In this document: in pieces, positions 32,249 through 40,319 of the stretch
How positions within the stretch are numbered: the first letter of the stretch is position 1
How the letters are laid out: each line of letters begins with the position of its first letter
Assembly (NCBI RefSeq): GCF_006716185.1
Contig: NZ_VFOP01000001.1
Coordinates: 248,001 to 312,000 of the forward strand
Source: Ornithinicoccus hortensis
GTDB taxonomy: Bacteria; Actinomycetota; Actinomycetes; Actinomycetales; Dermatophilaceae
Direction: 5' to 3'
Length of the DNA: 64,000 bases
Position numbers and translations under genes: made by a program
Notes under the pieces: generated by a model
The model's database searches: none
Told to the model about the DNA's origin: nothing
Seen by the model: only the letters and a program-made list of their open reading frames with translations

Positions 32249-32574
32249 GCGTTCTCTCCTTGCCTGGGAGCGGATGTGGTTCCGGTCCGGGGCGGAGACT
32301 CGGCAGGACTGTGATGAGACACGACCGGTGCGTGAACACCGGACGGTCAAGCTCCTGATCAGGCCAACTGCTCCGACCGGGCCGGGGCCGGCAACCCCAA
32401 GCGGACAAGTCCCGAGAAAGGCACAAAGCCAGTCACCCGAAGGGTCACACTCACGGTCACCGACCAACAGCCCAGCACCATCAGGCTGCAAAGGGAATCC
32501 TCACAGTCACCCGAGAATCCTGTGCTTCGTAGCAGAACCTTCCCGGGACGAAGCGCCAGGTTCCGGGGTGAAGC
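32249..32574 (-). ncRNA. IS110 left-end non-coding region, predicted bridge RNA (copy B)
   Basis: It equals the left end of copy A except at 32524 and 32531, which lie about 45-50 bases inside the end, in the segment GTTCTGCTACGAAGCACAGG (minus strand). In copy A the same segment reads CTGCAACGAAGTACAGG. If these bases belong to a guide loop the copies could prefer different targets; if they lie upstream of the RNA they are neutral. Confidence 0.6.
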
Positions 32575-32638
32575 AGCGGTCCCGCCCGTATGCCGAGGGC
32601 CCGGTCCGCGACGCCGCACCCCGGACCGTGGGGGCAAA

Positions 32639-32652
32639 GGGTAGCCTTACCC
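32639..32652. promoter_or_regulatory. DtxR/IdeR-like palindrome overlapping a -10-like element
   Basis: GGGTAGCCTTACCC resembles the centre of the iron-box consensus TTAGGTTAGCCTAACCTAA and ends one base before the GTG of the DedA-like gene. TAGCCT within it, six bases from the start, also fits a leaderless -10. Both readings are compatible: a repressor here would block the promoter. Confidence 0.35.
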
Positions 32653-32653
32653 G

Positions 32654-33217
32654 GTGTTCGAAGATCGTCCCTTCCTGATCGCCCTCGCGCTGCTGTCCAG
32701 CATCGTCATGGCGCGGGGGCAGGCCACCTACTGGATCGCCCGGCTCGTCACCGAGCAGGCGCTGCGCCGCACCCACCCGACGGAGGGTTGGCGGGCAGGA
32801 GTCCACCAGTGGCTGCAGGGCGAGGGCCTGGCCAGGGGGCGCCGTTCCATTGAGCGCTGGGGACTGATCGTCATCCCGCTGTGCCACCTGACCGTCGGGT
32901 TCCAGACGTTGGTGCTGGGCGCCGCGGGCGTGATGCGGATCGGCTGGGTGCGGTTCACCCTGGCCCAGCTCCCCGGAGCCCTCGCCTGGGGCACGATCTA
33001 CGCCACGATCGGTTTCGCCGCCTGGGAGGCCGGGATGGCGGCGGCCGCCGGATCGCCCTGGGGCGCGGCCGGCCTCGTCGTGATCGTCCTGCTGGTGGTC
33101 GCCCTCGTCCTGATTCGCAGGTCGCGGGCGAAGTTGGTCCGTGACGAGGTCGTCGGGCACCTGCCCGCCGAGGGGTCGGGATTAACCTGCCGCGGCACCC
33201 AGAGGGGCCTCCGGTGA
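32654..33217 (+). CDS. DedA/SNARE-associated-like membrane protein
   Basis: A 187-residue membrane protein. The segment WGLIVIPLCHLTVGFQTLVLGAAGVMRIGWVRFTLAQLPGALAWGTIYATIGF is the DedA/VTT core with its re-entrant region. One or two helices lie at each side and a basic C-terminal tail follows. DedA proteins help flip or recycle lipid carriers and support proton-motive-force homeostasis. The usual Arg and Glu residues of full-length DedA are only partly recognisable, so this may be a shorter subgroup. GTG start at 32654. The stop overlaps the AlkD-like start (GTGA). Insertion of IS110 copy B ends 79 bases upstream. Confidence 0.75.
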   Translation: MFEDRPFLIALALLSSIVMARGQATYWIARLVTEQALRRTHPTEGWRAGVHQWLQGEGLARGRRSIERWGLIVIPLCHLTVGFQTLVLGAAGVMRIGWVRFTLAQLPGALAWGTIYATIGFAAWEAGMAAAAGSPWGAAGLVVIVLLVVALVLIRRSRAKLVRDEVVGHLPAEGSGLTCRGTQRGLR

Positions 33218-33960
33218 CACCGCGCGCTGACGCCACCGGGCAGGCGCGGGCGCACCCGCACGCGGACCTCGTCGCCGGGATCCGGGACGCGCTCCCACGG
33301 GCTGGCGACCCCGAGCGAGCGGCGGGACAGCAGCGCTACATGAAGTCGGCGATGCCCTACCACGGCCTGACCAGCCCCGAGCTCAGGGCGACGCTGCGGC
33401 CGATCCTGGCCGACCCGGCACACCGCATCGCCGACCGGCCCACCTGGGAAGCCACGGTGCGGACGCTGTGGGACGGCGCCACGCACCGCGAGCAGCGCTA
33501 CGCCGCGACGGCCCTCGCCGGGCACCGGCACTACCGCGCGTGGCAGGACCGCGACACCCTGCGGCTCTACCGGCACCTCGTCGTCACGGGCGCCTGGTGG
33601 GACCACGTCGACGACATCGCCTCCCACCTGGTCGGCCCCATCCTGCGGTCCGACCACCCCGCGGTGGCGCCCCTCATCCGCGACTGGGCACACGCCGACG
33701 ACCTGTGGGTCCGGCGCACCGCGATCCTGTCGCAGCTGGGCGCCAAGGCCGCCACCGACACCGCGCTGCTCGAGGACTGCGTGGCGGCCAACCTCGTGGA
33801 CAGCCCGTTCGGTGGCGAGTTCTTCATCCGGAAGGCGATCGGCTGGGCGCTGCGCGAGTACGCCAAGACCGACCCCGCCTGGGTGCGCGCCGCCCTCGCC
33901 CGGCACGGCGCCGGGTTGAGTCCCCTGAGCCGGCGCGAAGCGGCCAAGCACCTGCCCTGA
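33214..33960 (+). CDS. AlkD-like DNA alkylation repair protein
   Basis: A 248-residue all-helical HEAT-like repeat protein. It begins after a variable N-terminus with RAAGQQRYMKSAMPYHGLTSPELR and continues WEATVRTLWDGATHREQRYAATALA, WWDHVDDIASHLVG, WVRRTAILSQL and FFIRKAIGWALREYAKTDPAWV. These are the conserved Trp, Asp and Arg-bearing repeats of AlkC/AlkD DNA glycosylases, which remove 3-methyladenine and bulky positively charged lesions. It is translationally coupled to the DedA-like gene. The family call is strong. Confidence 0.87.
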   Translation: MTPRADATGQARAHPHADLVAGIRDALPRAGDPERAAGQQRYMKSAMPYHGLTSPELRATLRPILADPAHRIADRPTWEATVRTLWDGATHREQRYAATALAGHRHYRAWQDRDTLRLYRHLVVTGAWWDHVDDIASHLVGPILRSDHPAVAPLIRDWAHADDLWVRRTAILSQLGAKAATDTALLEDCVAANLVDSPFGGEFFIRKAIGWALREYAKTDPAWVRAALARHGAGLSPLSRREAAKHLP

Positions 33961-33985
33961 GCCGGGGTTTCCGTAGGCTGGCGGG

Positions 33986-34978
33986 GTGACGCCCGAGGAC
34001 GAGGACGCCGCCGTCGCGGACCAGGTGCGCGCGGCGGTGACCGAGCTGTATGCCGTGCCCGCCGGCGAGTTCGTCACGCGCCGGACCGCGCTGGTCAAGG
34101 CCGCGAGGGCCGACCGGCAGAAGGACGCGGCGCAGCAGATCGGGGCCCTGCGCAAGCCCAGCGTGGCAGCGTGGGCGGTCAACCAGGTCGTCCGGCAGCG
34201 GCCGGCGGTGCTGGCCCACCTGGCCGACGTGGGCGTCCGGCTGCGGCACGCCCAGTCCGCCCTCGACGCCTCCGGCATCGCCGGGTTGCGCGCCGAGCGG
34301 GACGCGGTCCTGACCGAGCTCGTCGCGGCGGCGGCCGAGGTGTCCTCGGCAGCGGGGCAGACCCTGACCCCGGCCGTCGAGGCGGAGGTCCGGGACACCG
34401 GGATCGCGGCGCTGGCCGACGAGGCGGCCGCGGAGGTGGTGGCCTCCGGCGGGCTGACCCGCGCGCTGCACTACTCCGGGTTCGGCGAGGTCGACATCGC
34501 CGACGCGGTGGCCCGCACCAGCACCGGCGTGGTCCTCACCCGGATCGAGGGCGGCGGGGACGTCGGGGAGGAGCGGCCGCCGGAGCGCGGGGAGGACGCA
34601 GAGGACATCGCTCCTGAGCAGGAGCCGGCCCCCGAACCCGAACCGACCCCCGAACCCGAGCCGCCCCCCGCCCCGGAGCCCGACCCGGCGGAGGAGCTAC
34701 GGGCCGACCTGGACCGCGCGGAACGGGCGCAGGGCAGGGCCGACAAGGAGGTGGCGGTCTGCACCAGCCGGTTGGACCAGGCGCGGTCCCGGAGCGAGGC
34801 CACCCGCGCCCGGATCGAGAAGCTGCGGGCCGACCTCGCCGCGGCGGAGGCCGCGGACGAGGAGGCGCTGGGCGAGGTGACGACGGCGATGCAGGCCCGA
34901 AAGGAGGCCGTCGCCGCGCAGGCGGCGGCGTCCGAGGAGGTCGCCCGGCTCAGGTCCGCCCTGGACCAGCTGACCTGA
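33986..34978 (+). CDS. conserved actinobacterial coiled-coil protein, function unknown
   Basis: A 330-residue cytoplasmic protein. The helical N-terminal domain (about 1-185, ALRKPSVAAWAVNQVVRQRP and GIAALADEAAAEVVASGGLTRALHYSGFG) is of a type I recall from many actinobacteria but cannot name. A Pro/Glu-rich linker (PEPEPTPEPEPPPAPEPDP, about 210-232) and a C-terminal coiled coil of about 95 residues follow. No catalytic motif was seen. GTG at 33986 is preceded by TAGGCT at six bases, suggesting a leaderless promoter, so it may be transcribed apart from the AlkD-like gene 25 bases upstream. Confidence 0.75.
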   Translation: MTPEDEDAAVADQVRAAVTELYAVPAGEFVTRRTALVKAARADRQKDAAQQIGALRKPSVAAWAVNQVVRQRPAVLAHLADVGVRLRHAQSALDASGIAGLRAERDAVLTELVAAAAEVSSAAGQTLTPAVEAEVRDTGIAALADEAAAEVVASGGLTRALHYSGFGEVDIADAVARTSTGVVLTRIEGGGDVGEERPPERGEDAEDIAPEQEPAPEPEPTPEPEPPPAPEPDPAEELRADLDRAERAQGRADKEVAVCTSRLDQARSRSEATRARIEKLRADLAAAEAADEEALGEVTTAMQARKEAVAAQAAASEEVARLRSALDQLT

Positions 34979-35030
34979 GCGCGGGCGCACGGTCCCGCCC
35001 CCACCCATGCCGCTGTGGCACCCTGTCCGG

Positions 35031-35825
35031 GTGAGCAGCGGCATCAGCACCGACATCGTCGACGGGGTGGCACGGGTCCGGCTGGACCGACCGGACAAGC
35101 TGAACGCCCTCACCCTGCCGATGCTCTCCGAGCTCGCCGCGACGGCCCACCGGTTGGCCGGCGACCGCGGGCTGCGGGCCGTGGTGCTCTCCGGGGAGGG
35201 CGAGGCCTTCTGTGCGGGGCTGGATTTCGCCAGCGTGCTGCCGGACAGGGCCGGCATCGCGAGGGCGTTCGTGCCGCGGCCCTGGCGTGGGACGAACACC
35301 TTCCAGGAGGCCTGCTGGGCCTGGCGCCGGCTGCCCGTGCCGGTCATCGCCGTGGTGCACGGGCACTGCCTGGGAGGGGGCGTGCAGATCGCGCTCGGGG
35401 CCGACTTCCGGTTCACCACCCCGGACGCCCGCTGGTCGGTGCTCGAGGGCAAGTGGGGTCTGATCCCGGACATGTCGGGGATCCGTTCGCTGGCCGAGCA
35501 GGTCGGCAAGGACACCGCCAAGCGGCTCGTGATGACCGCCGAGTGGATCGACGGTGCGGAGGCCGCCCGAATCGGGCTGGCCACCGGGGCCGACCCGGAC
35601 CCGCAGCTGGCGGCGAGCGCCCTGCTGGAGCAGCTGGCCGAGCGCTCCCCCGACGCCGTCGCCGCGGCGAAACGGCTCTTCGAGCGGACCTGGACCTCCG
35701 GCCCGCGCCGCACCTTCGCCCGCGAGCGCCTCGAGCAGCTCCGGCTGCTCGGCCTGCCCAACACCGCGCGCGCCCGCAAGGCGGCCTTCTCCCGGGAGGC
35801 ACCGCGGTTCGGCCCGCGACGCTGA
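35031..35825 (+). CDS. enoyl-CoA hydratase/isomerase (crotonase) family
   Basis: A 264-residue crotonase-fold enzyme. RLDRPDKLNALTLPMLSELA, the oxyanion-hole segment GEGEAFCAGLDFASV, the second Gly-rich hole HGHCLGGGVQIALGADFRF and the catalytic region SVLEGKWGLIPDMSGIRSLAE are clear. The Glu in LEGKWGL is in place for a hydratase or isomerase, and SGIRSLAEQVG suits fatty acyl-CoA isomerases or hydratases. The conserved C-terminal helices are complete. GTG at 35031; an ATG at 35007 is in frame but the crotonase core fits the later start. It is convergent with the SNF2 gene. Confidence 0.86.
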   Translation: MSSGISTDIVDGVARVRLDRPDKLNALTLPMLSELAATAHRLAGDRGLRAVVLSGEGEAFCAGLDFASVLPDRAGIARAFVPRPWRGTNTFQEACWAWRRLPVPVIAVVHGHCLGGGVQIALGADFRFTTPDARWSVLEGKWGLIPDMSGIRSLAEQVGKDTAKRLVMTAEWIDGAEAARIGLATGADPDPQLAASALLEQLAERSPDAVAAAKRLFERTWTSGPRRTFARERLEQLRLLGLPNTARARKAAFSREAPRFGPRR

Positions 35826-35852
35826 CCGCCACCCACCAGGGCGCGGACGGCC

Positions 35853-38800
35853 TCAGTCGTCGGCGAGCAGCCCTCGGATGTCCTCCGGTGAGATCCCCCC
35901 GGCGAGCTCGCCGTCCTCGAGGACCCTGGTGAAGAGGTCGCGCTTGCGCTCCTGCAGGGCCTGGACCCGTTCCTCGATCGTGTCGACCGACACCATCCGG
36001 TAGACGAAGACCGGCTTGTCCTGCCCGATCCGGTGCGCCCGGTCGATCGCCTGGTTCTCGACCGCGGGGTTCCACCACGGGTCGAGGACGAAGACGTAGT
36101 CGGCCTCGGTGAGGGTCAGCCCGACCCCGCCGGCCTTGAGGCTGATCAGGAAGGCCGGGGCGCTGCCGGTGCGGAACTCCTTGACCACCCGCACGCGGTC
36201 GCGGGTCGAACCGTCCAGGTAGCAGGTCTGGATGCCCTCGGCGGTGAGCCGCTCGCGGACCATGCCGAGGAACCGGGTGAACTGGCTGAACACCAGCGCC
36301 CGGTGCCCCTCCTGGGCCAGCTCGGTCAGGTGCTCCACGAGGGTCTCGATCTTGGCCGACTCCACGGCCAGGAACTCCTCGTCGACCAGCCCGGCGTGCA
36401 GCGCCAGCTGCCGGAGCCGGGTGAGGGCGGCGAGGACGGCGACCCGGTTGCCGTCCGGGTCGTCGAGCAGACCGAGCACCCGCTGCCGCTCCCGCTGCAG
36501 GTGGGTCTGGTAGATCCGGCGGTGCCGGGGGGCGAGCACCACGTCGAGCGACTGCACCTGCTTGGGCGGCAGGTCCAGGGCCACCTCCCCCTTGGTGCGG
36601 CGCAGCATGAGCGGTCGGATCCTGGTGCGCAGCCGGTCCAGCAGGTCGGGACGCTCCCCGCTCTCGATCGGCCGGCGGTAGTACTGGGTGAACCGGGCCG
36701 GGTCGGGGTAGAGGCCCGGCGCGGTCAGCGCCAGCAGCGACCAGAGGTCCATCAGGTTGTTCTCGATCGGGGTGCCGGTGATCGCCAGGGTCAGCCCACG
36801 GTCCAGGCGCAGCAGCGCCCGGTGCGTCTTGGACCGGAAGTTCTTCACCGTCTGCGCCTCGTCCAGGACCAGCGCCGACCACCGGACGGACCGGAACGCC
36901 TCCGCGTCCAGCCGGGCGACGGCATACGAGGTGACGACCACCACCGCCCCGTCGATTGCGTCGACAAGGGGCGTCCCCCGCTTGCGGCTGGTCTGCCCGA
37001 TGGCCACCACCGGCAGGTCCGGGACGAACTGGGCCGCCTGGCCCACCCAGGCACTGAGCACGCTGGTCGGGGCCACCACCAGCACCGGGGCGTCGAGGTC
37101 GCCGTCGGCCCGGGCCCGTTCGATCATGGCCAACGCCTGCAGCGTCTTGCCCAGCCCCATGTCGTCGGCCAGGATCCCGCCGAGGCGGCAGCGCCAGAGC
37201 GTGCTGAGCCAGGCGTAGCCGTCGTGTTGGTAGGGCCGGAGGGTGGCCCGCACCGAGTCCGGCACCGGGGGTGCCTCGAGGGCCTCCAGGTCGTCGAGCG
37301 CGGCGACCGCCTGCTGCCACCGCACGGACTGGTCCATCACCAGACCGAGCGACTGCAGCTCCTCCCAGAGCGAGAGGTGGTAGCGGCTCAGCCGCAGGCC
37401 GGTGGCCTCCGGGTCGACCAGTTCGCGGGCCTCCTCGATCCAGTCCCGCAGCTCGGTGAGCTCCGGCACGTCCAGGTCGAACCAGGTGCCGGAGTCGAGG
37501 ATCATCTCGTCCTGCTCACCGACCAGCGCCTGGAACAGCTCCTGGAAGGGGACCTCCTCGTCCTCGACGCGGACGCTGACCCGGAGGTCGAACCAGTCGT
37601 TGTCGGGGCCGTCGTCGACCTCGATCTCCACGACCGGCGGCTCCGTGGCCTCGGTGAAGTCGGGGACGTCCGGGGCCACCTCCACCACGACCCGAGGGTC
37701 CTCGCGCAGGGCCTCCACGGTGCCGTCCAGGAAGTCCAGGGCGGCCCTGCCGGTGAGCACCGCGGACTCCGCCAGCAGCACGTGGCTCCGGGCCGGGACC
37801 AGAGCGCGGGAGCCGGGGATCTGGTCGATCACCGGCAGCGCGGCCACCAGCGCGCTCTCGGCGCCGAGGTCGCGCAGCACCGCCTCGCTGCTCGCCCCGA
37901 CCGGGATGTCGACGGCGGTGTCGCCGGTGACGTAGCGGAAGCCGAAACGCACCCGCACCGACCGGGGCCCGGCGCGTTCGACCCGCACCAGCAACAGGGG
38001 TGGGGTCGTGTCCGGCAGCGCCACGGAGCCCTCGGTCGACACCACCTGGGTGCGGCGCCGCAGCCGGGGCAGGTAGTCCCTGAAGAACGTCGGGACCTCC
38101 TCCGCCGGGACCGTGACCTCGCCGCCGGCCAGCAGCTGCCCCGCGACCGGGTCGGCGGGGGCGTCGAAGGCCGTCAGGTGCAGCACGCCGTCCTCGTCCC
38201 ACCGGGCCAGCCCGTGCGGCGGCCGCCCGATCAGCGCCTGCCGCGCGGCGCGCCAGCCATCCGGGTCCGGGCTGGTCCGGGCCCGCACCCGCACGCCGCC
38301 GCCGGAGTCCTGACCCAGGTCGACCTGCACCGCCCCGACCTGCTCCTCCAGCAGCACGCTGCCCAGGACGCCGGGCTCGGTGAACAGCGGCATCCCCACC
38401 TGCACCGCGCGCCGGAGGACGGGCCAGAGCGCCGGCCCGAGCTCGTCGAGGTGGATGGCCGCGTCGGTCGGCCCGCCGAAACCCCCCGCGCTGCGGCGCC
38501 GGAGCCGCAGGATCTCCTCGCACACCTCGCGGTGCTCGGGCCGCCCCTCCAACCGCCGCTGCCCGCCCGGCGACCCGGTGACATCACCCCACGCGGTGCG
38601 GCGGTTCCACCCGGTGCGGCTGTGCCGGCTGGGCCGCAGCCGCAACCGGGTCCCCGACCCGGCGCTCCACACCGACGCGGGGTCCGGCACCTCCTCCACG
38701 ACCAGGCCCACCTCGAACGGCTCCGGGGCCGGTGCGAGTGGCTGCGCCGGCTCGTCCAGCACCCCGCGCAGGGCGTGCCGCCAGTCCGGCCGCCGGGCCG

Positions 38801-39134
38801 GGGCGTCGGCTCCCGCGCGCAGCTGCTCCCGGACGGTGACGAGCAGCGCGACCACGTGCTTGCAGGAGATCGCGACCGGGCAGCTGCAGTGGCTGCTCCA
38901 GGGCACCCCGCGGGGACGGTCCAGCCGGGTGACGATCGAGGTGTAGGGCGCGGGCCGCGAGCCCGCGACCTCCCCCACCAGCACCCGGCCCCGGTCCGCC
39001 ACGGTGACCCCCCGCACCAGGGACTGCCGGGCATAGTCGGTGCCCCGCTGCAGGGTCGCCGGGTCGAAGGCGGCCACCAGCTGCTCCTGGTCGACCTCCC
39101 CCACCCACTCGGCGCCGCGGAGCTGGAATCCCAT
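35853..39134 (-). CDS. SWIM-domain SNF2-family helicase/ATPase
   Basis: A 1093-residue protein. The N-terminal SWIM zinc finger is SSHCSCPVAISCKHVVALL (about 82-100), then a long middle region (DUF3670-like area in relatives). The SNF2 core from about residue 650 has DDMGLGKTLQALAMI (Walker A), VVAPTSVLSAW, LDEAQTVKNFRSKTHRAL (DEAQ box) and ITGTPIENNLMDLW. The helicase C domain has LVFSQFTRFLGMVRERL and AHRIGQDKPVFVYRM. It is a full-length bacterial HepA/Rad54-like DNA translocase, probably involved in repair or transcription recycling. ATG at 39134. Confidence 0.92.
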   Translation of the reverse strand: MGFQLRGAEWVGEVDQEQLVAAFDPATLQRGTDYARQSLVRGVTVADRGRVLVGEVAGSRPAPYTSIVTRLDRPRGVPWSSHCSCPVAISCKHVVALLVTVREQLRAGADAPARRPDWRHALRGVLDEPAQPLAPAPEPFEVGLVVEEVPDPASVWSAGSGTRLRLRPSRHSRTGWNRRTAWGDVTGSPGGQRRLEGRPEHREVCEEILRLRRRSAGGFGGPTDAAIHLDELGPALWPVLRRAVQVGMPLFTEPGVLGSVLLEEQVGAVQVDLGQDSGGGVRVRARTSPDPDGWRAARQALIGRPPHGLARWDEDGVLHLTAFDAPADPVAGQLLAGGEVTVPAEEVPTFFRDYLPRLRRRTQVVSTEGSVALPDTTPPLLLVRVERAGPRSVRVRFGFRYVTGDTAVDIPVGASSEAVLRDLGAESALVAALPVIDQIPGSRALVPARSHVLLAESAVLTGRAALDFLDGTVEALREDPRVVVEVAPDVPDFTEATEPPVVEIEVDDGPDNDWFDLRVSVRVEDEEVPFQELFQALVGEQDEMILDSGTWFDLDVPELTELRDWIEEARELVDPEATGLRLSRYHLSLWEELQSLGLVMDQSVRWQQAVAALDDLEALEAPPVPDSVRATLRPYQHDGYAWLSTLWRCRLGGILADDMGLGKTLQALAMIERARADGDLDAPVLVVAPTSVLSAWVGQAAQFVPDLPVVAIGQTSRKRGTPLVDAIDGAVVVVTSYAVARLDAEAFRSVRWSALVLDEAQTVKNFRSKTHRALLRLDRGLTLAITGTPIENNLMDLWSLLALTAPGLYPDPARFTQYYRRPIESGERPDLLDRLRTRIRPLMLRRTKGEVALDLPPKQVQSLDVVLAPRHRRIYQTHLQRERQRVLGLLDDPDGNRVAVLAALTRLRQLALHAGLVDEEFLAVESAKIETLVEHLTELAQEGHRALVFSQFTRFLGMVRERLTAEGIQTCYLDGSTRDRVRVVKEFRTGSAPAFLISLKAGGVGLTLTEADYVFVLDPWWNPAVENQAIDRAHRIGQDKPVFVYRMVSVDTIEERVQALQERKRDLFTRVLEDGELAGGISPEDIRGLLADD

Positions 39135-39245
39135 GGCCCGACGGTAGCCGCCGGGACCGACACCGCTGCGGGTTATCCACCGGCGGACCGGCCTACCTGC
39201 TCCCTCCCGCTGGCGGGTCCCCTGTCGGGCACCTACGTTGACGAG

Positions 39246-40244
39246 ATGAAGATGCTGGTCCTGGGCGGCACGGCCTTCCTCTCCCGGCAGGTCGCCGAGC
39301 AGGCGCTGGCCGCCGGGCACGAGGTGACCTGCGCCTGCCGCGGCTCGAGCGGTCGGGTCCCCGACGGCGCCGCCCACGTCGTGCTGGACCGCGCGGCCGA
39401 CACCGATCCGCGGTCCGGCCCGTGGCCCGGGCTCGCCCGCGCCGGGTGGGACGCCGTCGTCGACGTCGCGCGCACCCCCTCCTGGGTGGCCACGGCCACC
39501 GCCGCGCTGGGCGGGAGGCCGCACTGGGTCTTCGTCTCCACGATCAGCGTGTATGCCGAACCGCTCACCCCCGGCGGGGGTCCCGGGAACTCACCGGTCC
39601 TGCCGCCCGCCGAGGGCGACCCGCCGACCGACGACCCCACGGCATACGGACCCGGCAAGGTGGCCTGCGAGGACCTGGTGCGCGCGACCGCCGGCGACGG
39701 CGCGTGGATCGTGCGCCCCGGGCTCATCGTCGGACCGGGCGACCCGAGCGGACGGTTCACCTACTGGCCGGTGCGGCTGGCGAGGGGCGGTCCCGTGCTG
39801 GCCCCGCGGCCGGAGCGGGCACCGGTGCAGGTGATCGACGTGCGGGACCTCGCGGCCTGGATCGTGGAGGGCGCGGCCGCGCGGGTCCGGGGCACCTTCG
39901 ACGCCACGGCACCCGCCATGACGATGGGTGCGGCCCTGGCGTCGGTGGCGGCAGGGGTCGACAGCGAGCCCGACCTGCGGTGGACCGACCCGGCCGTCCT
40001 CACCGGGCACGACGTGCGGCCGTGGGCCGGGCCCCGTTCGCTCCCGCTGTGGCTGCCCGGACCCGAGCTCGCCGGGCTGATGGACCGGGACGTGTCCGCG
40101 TCGCGGGAGGCCGGCCTGACCTGTCGGCCCCTGTCGGACACCGCCCGGGACACCCTGGCCTGGACACGACAGACCCCCGACGCGAAGGTCGGGGGTCTGT
40201 CGCCCGAGGAGGAGCGCCAGGTGCTCGACTCCCTCGGCGACTGA
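39246..40244 (+). CDS. NAD-dependent epimerase/dehydratase-like protein
   Basis: A 332-residue extended-SDR protein. KMLVLGGTAFLSRQVAEQALAAGHEVTCACRG is the NAD(P) loop (GGTAFLS), VDVARTPSWV and VFVSTISVYAEP bring the Ser, and the active Tyr/Lys pair is in AYGPGKVACEDL (YxxxK). WIVRPGLIVGPGDPSGRFTYWPVRLARGG continues the family pattern seen in proteins annotated as isoflavone reductase-like or NAD-epimerases. ATG at 39246 has TACGTT six bases upstream. The last 45 residues include a perfect 15-base inverted repeat at DNA level. Confidence 0.85.
   Translation: MKMLVLGGTAFLSRQVAEQALAAGHEVTCACRGSSGRVPDGAAHVVLDRAADTDPRSGPWPGLARAGWDAVVDVARTPSWVATATAALGGRPHWVFVSTISVYAEPLTPGGGPGNSPVLPPAEGDPPTDDPTAYGPGKVACEDLVRATAGDGAWIVRPGLIVGPGDPSGRFTYWPVRLARGGPVLAPRPERAPVQVIDVRDLAAWIVEGAAARVRGTFDATAPAMTMGAALASVAAGVDSEPDLRWTDPAVLTGHDVRPWAGPRSLPLWLPGPELAGLMDRDVSASREAGLTCRPLSDTARDTLAWTRQTPDAKVGGLSPEEERQVLDSLGD
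40167..40202. terminator. perfect 15-bp inverted repeat, probable bidirectional terminator inside coding end
   Basis: CGACAGACCCCCGAC and GTCGGGGGTCTGTCG are exact complements separated by GCGAAG. They lie within the last codons of the epimerase gene and 118 bases beyond the stop of the opposing Asp/Trp-tail gene. The position between converging units and the GC-rich stem fit a terminator for the minus operon. For the plus gene it would act before the stop codon, so read-through or translation must limit it. Confidence 0.6.
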
Positions 40245-40319
40245 ACCGTCCCGGCGGGGGACCGGGTCTTCACACGAGCACGGCGTGGGGGCGCGCCGTC
40301 GCTCACGCACCGGGATCAG

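Larger units (their letters stand above)
31155..32574 (-). mobile_element. IS110-family insertion sequence, copy B
   Basis: It is 18168 bases downstream of copy A, in the same orientation and of the same 1420-base length. The bases at 31685, 32524 and 32531 differ from copy A. It inserted between the M20 gene and the DedA-like gene without breaking either. Removing it restores CTGCTGCAGCCCC, sharing GCTGCAG with the site of copy A, so the target motif is common to both. The two direct copies could recombine and delete or excise the segment between them. Confidence 0.9.

Noticed and set aside
12987-32574. Composite transposon carrying cargo genes
   Set aside because: IS110 elements do not normally form composite transposons, and the genes between look like ordinary chromosomal ones with the same composition as the flanks.
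36033-40244. 1403-residue open frame on the plus strand
   Set aside because: It is antisense to the SNF2 gene for most of its length and only the last part is the true epimerase; the rest is repetitive Gly/Pro/Arg-like composition typical of shadow frames in GC-rich DNA.
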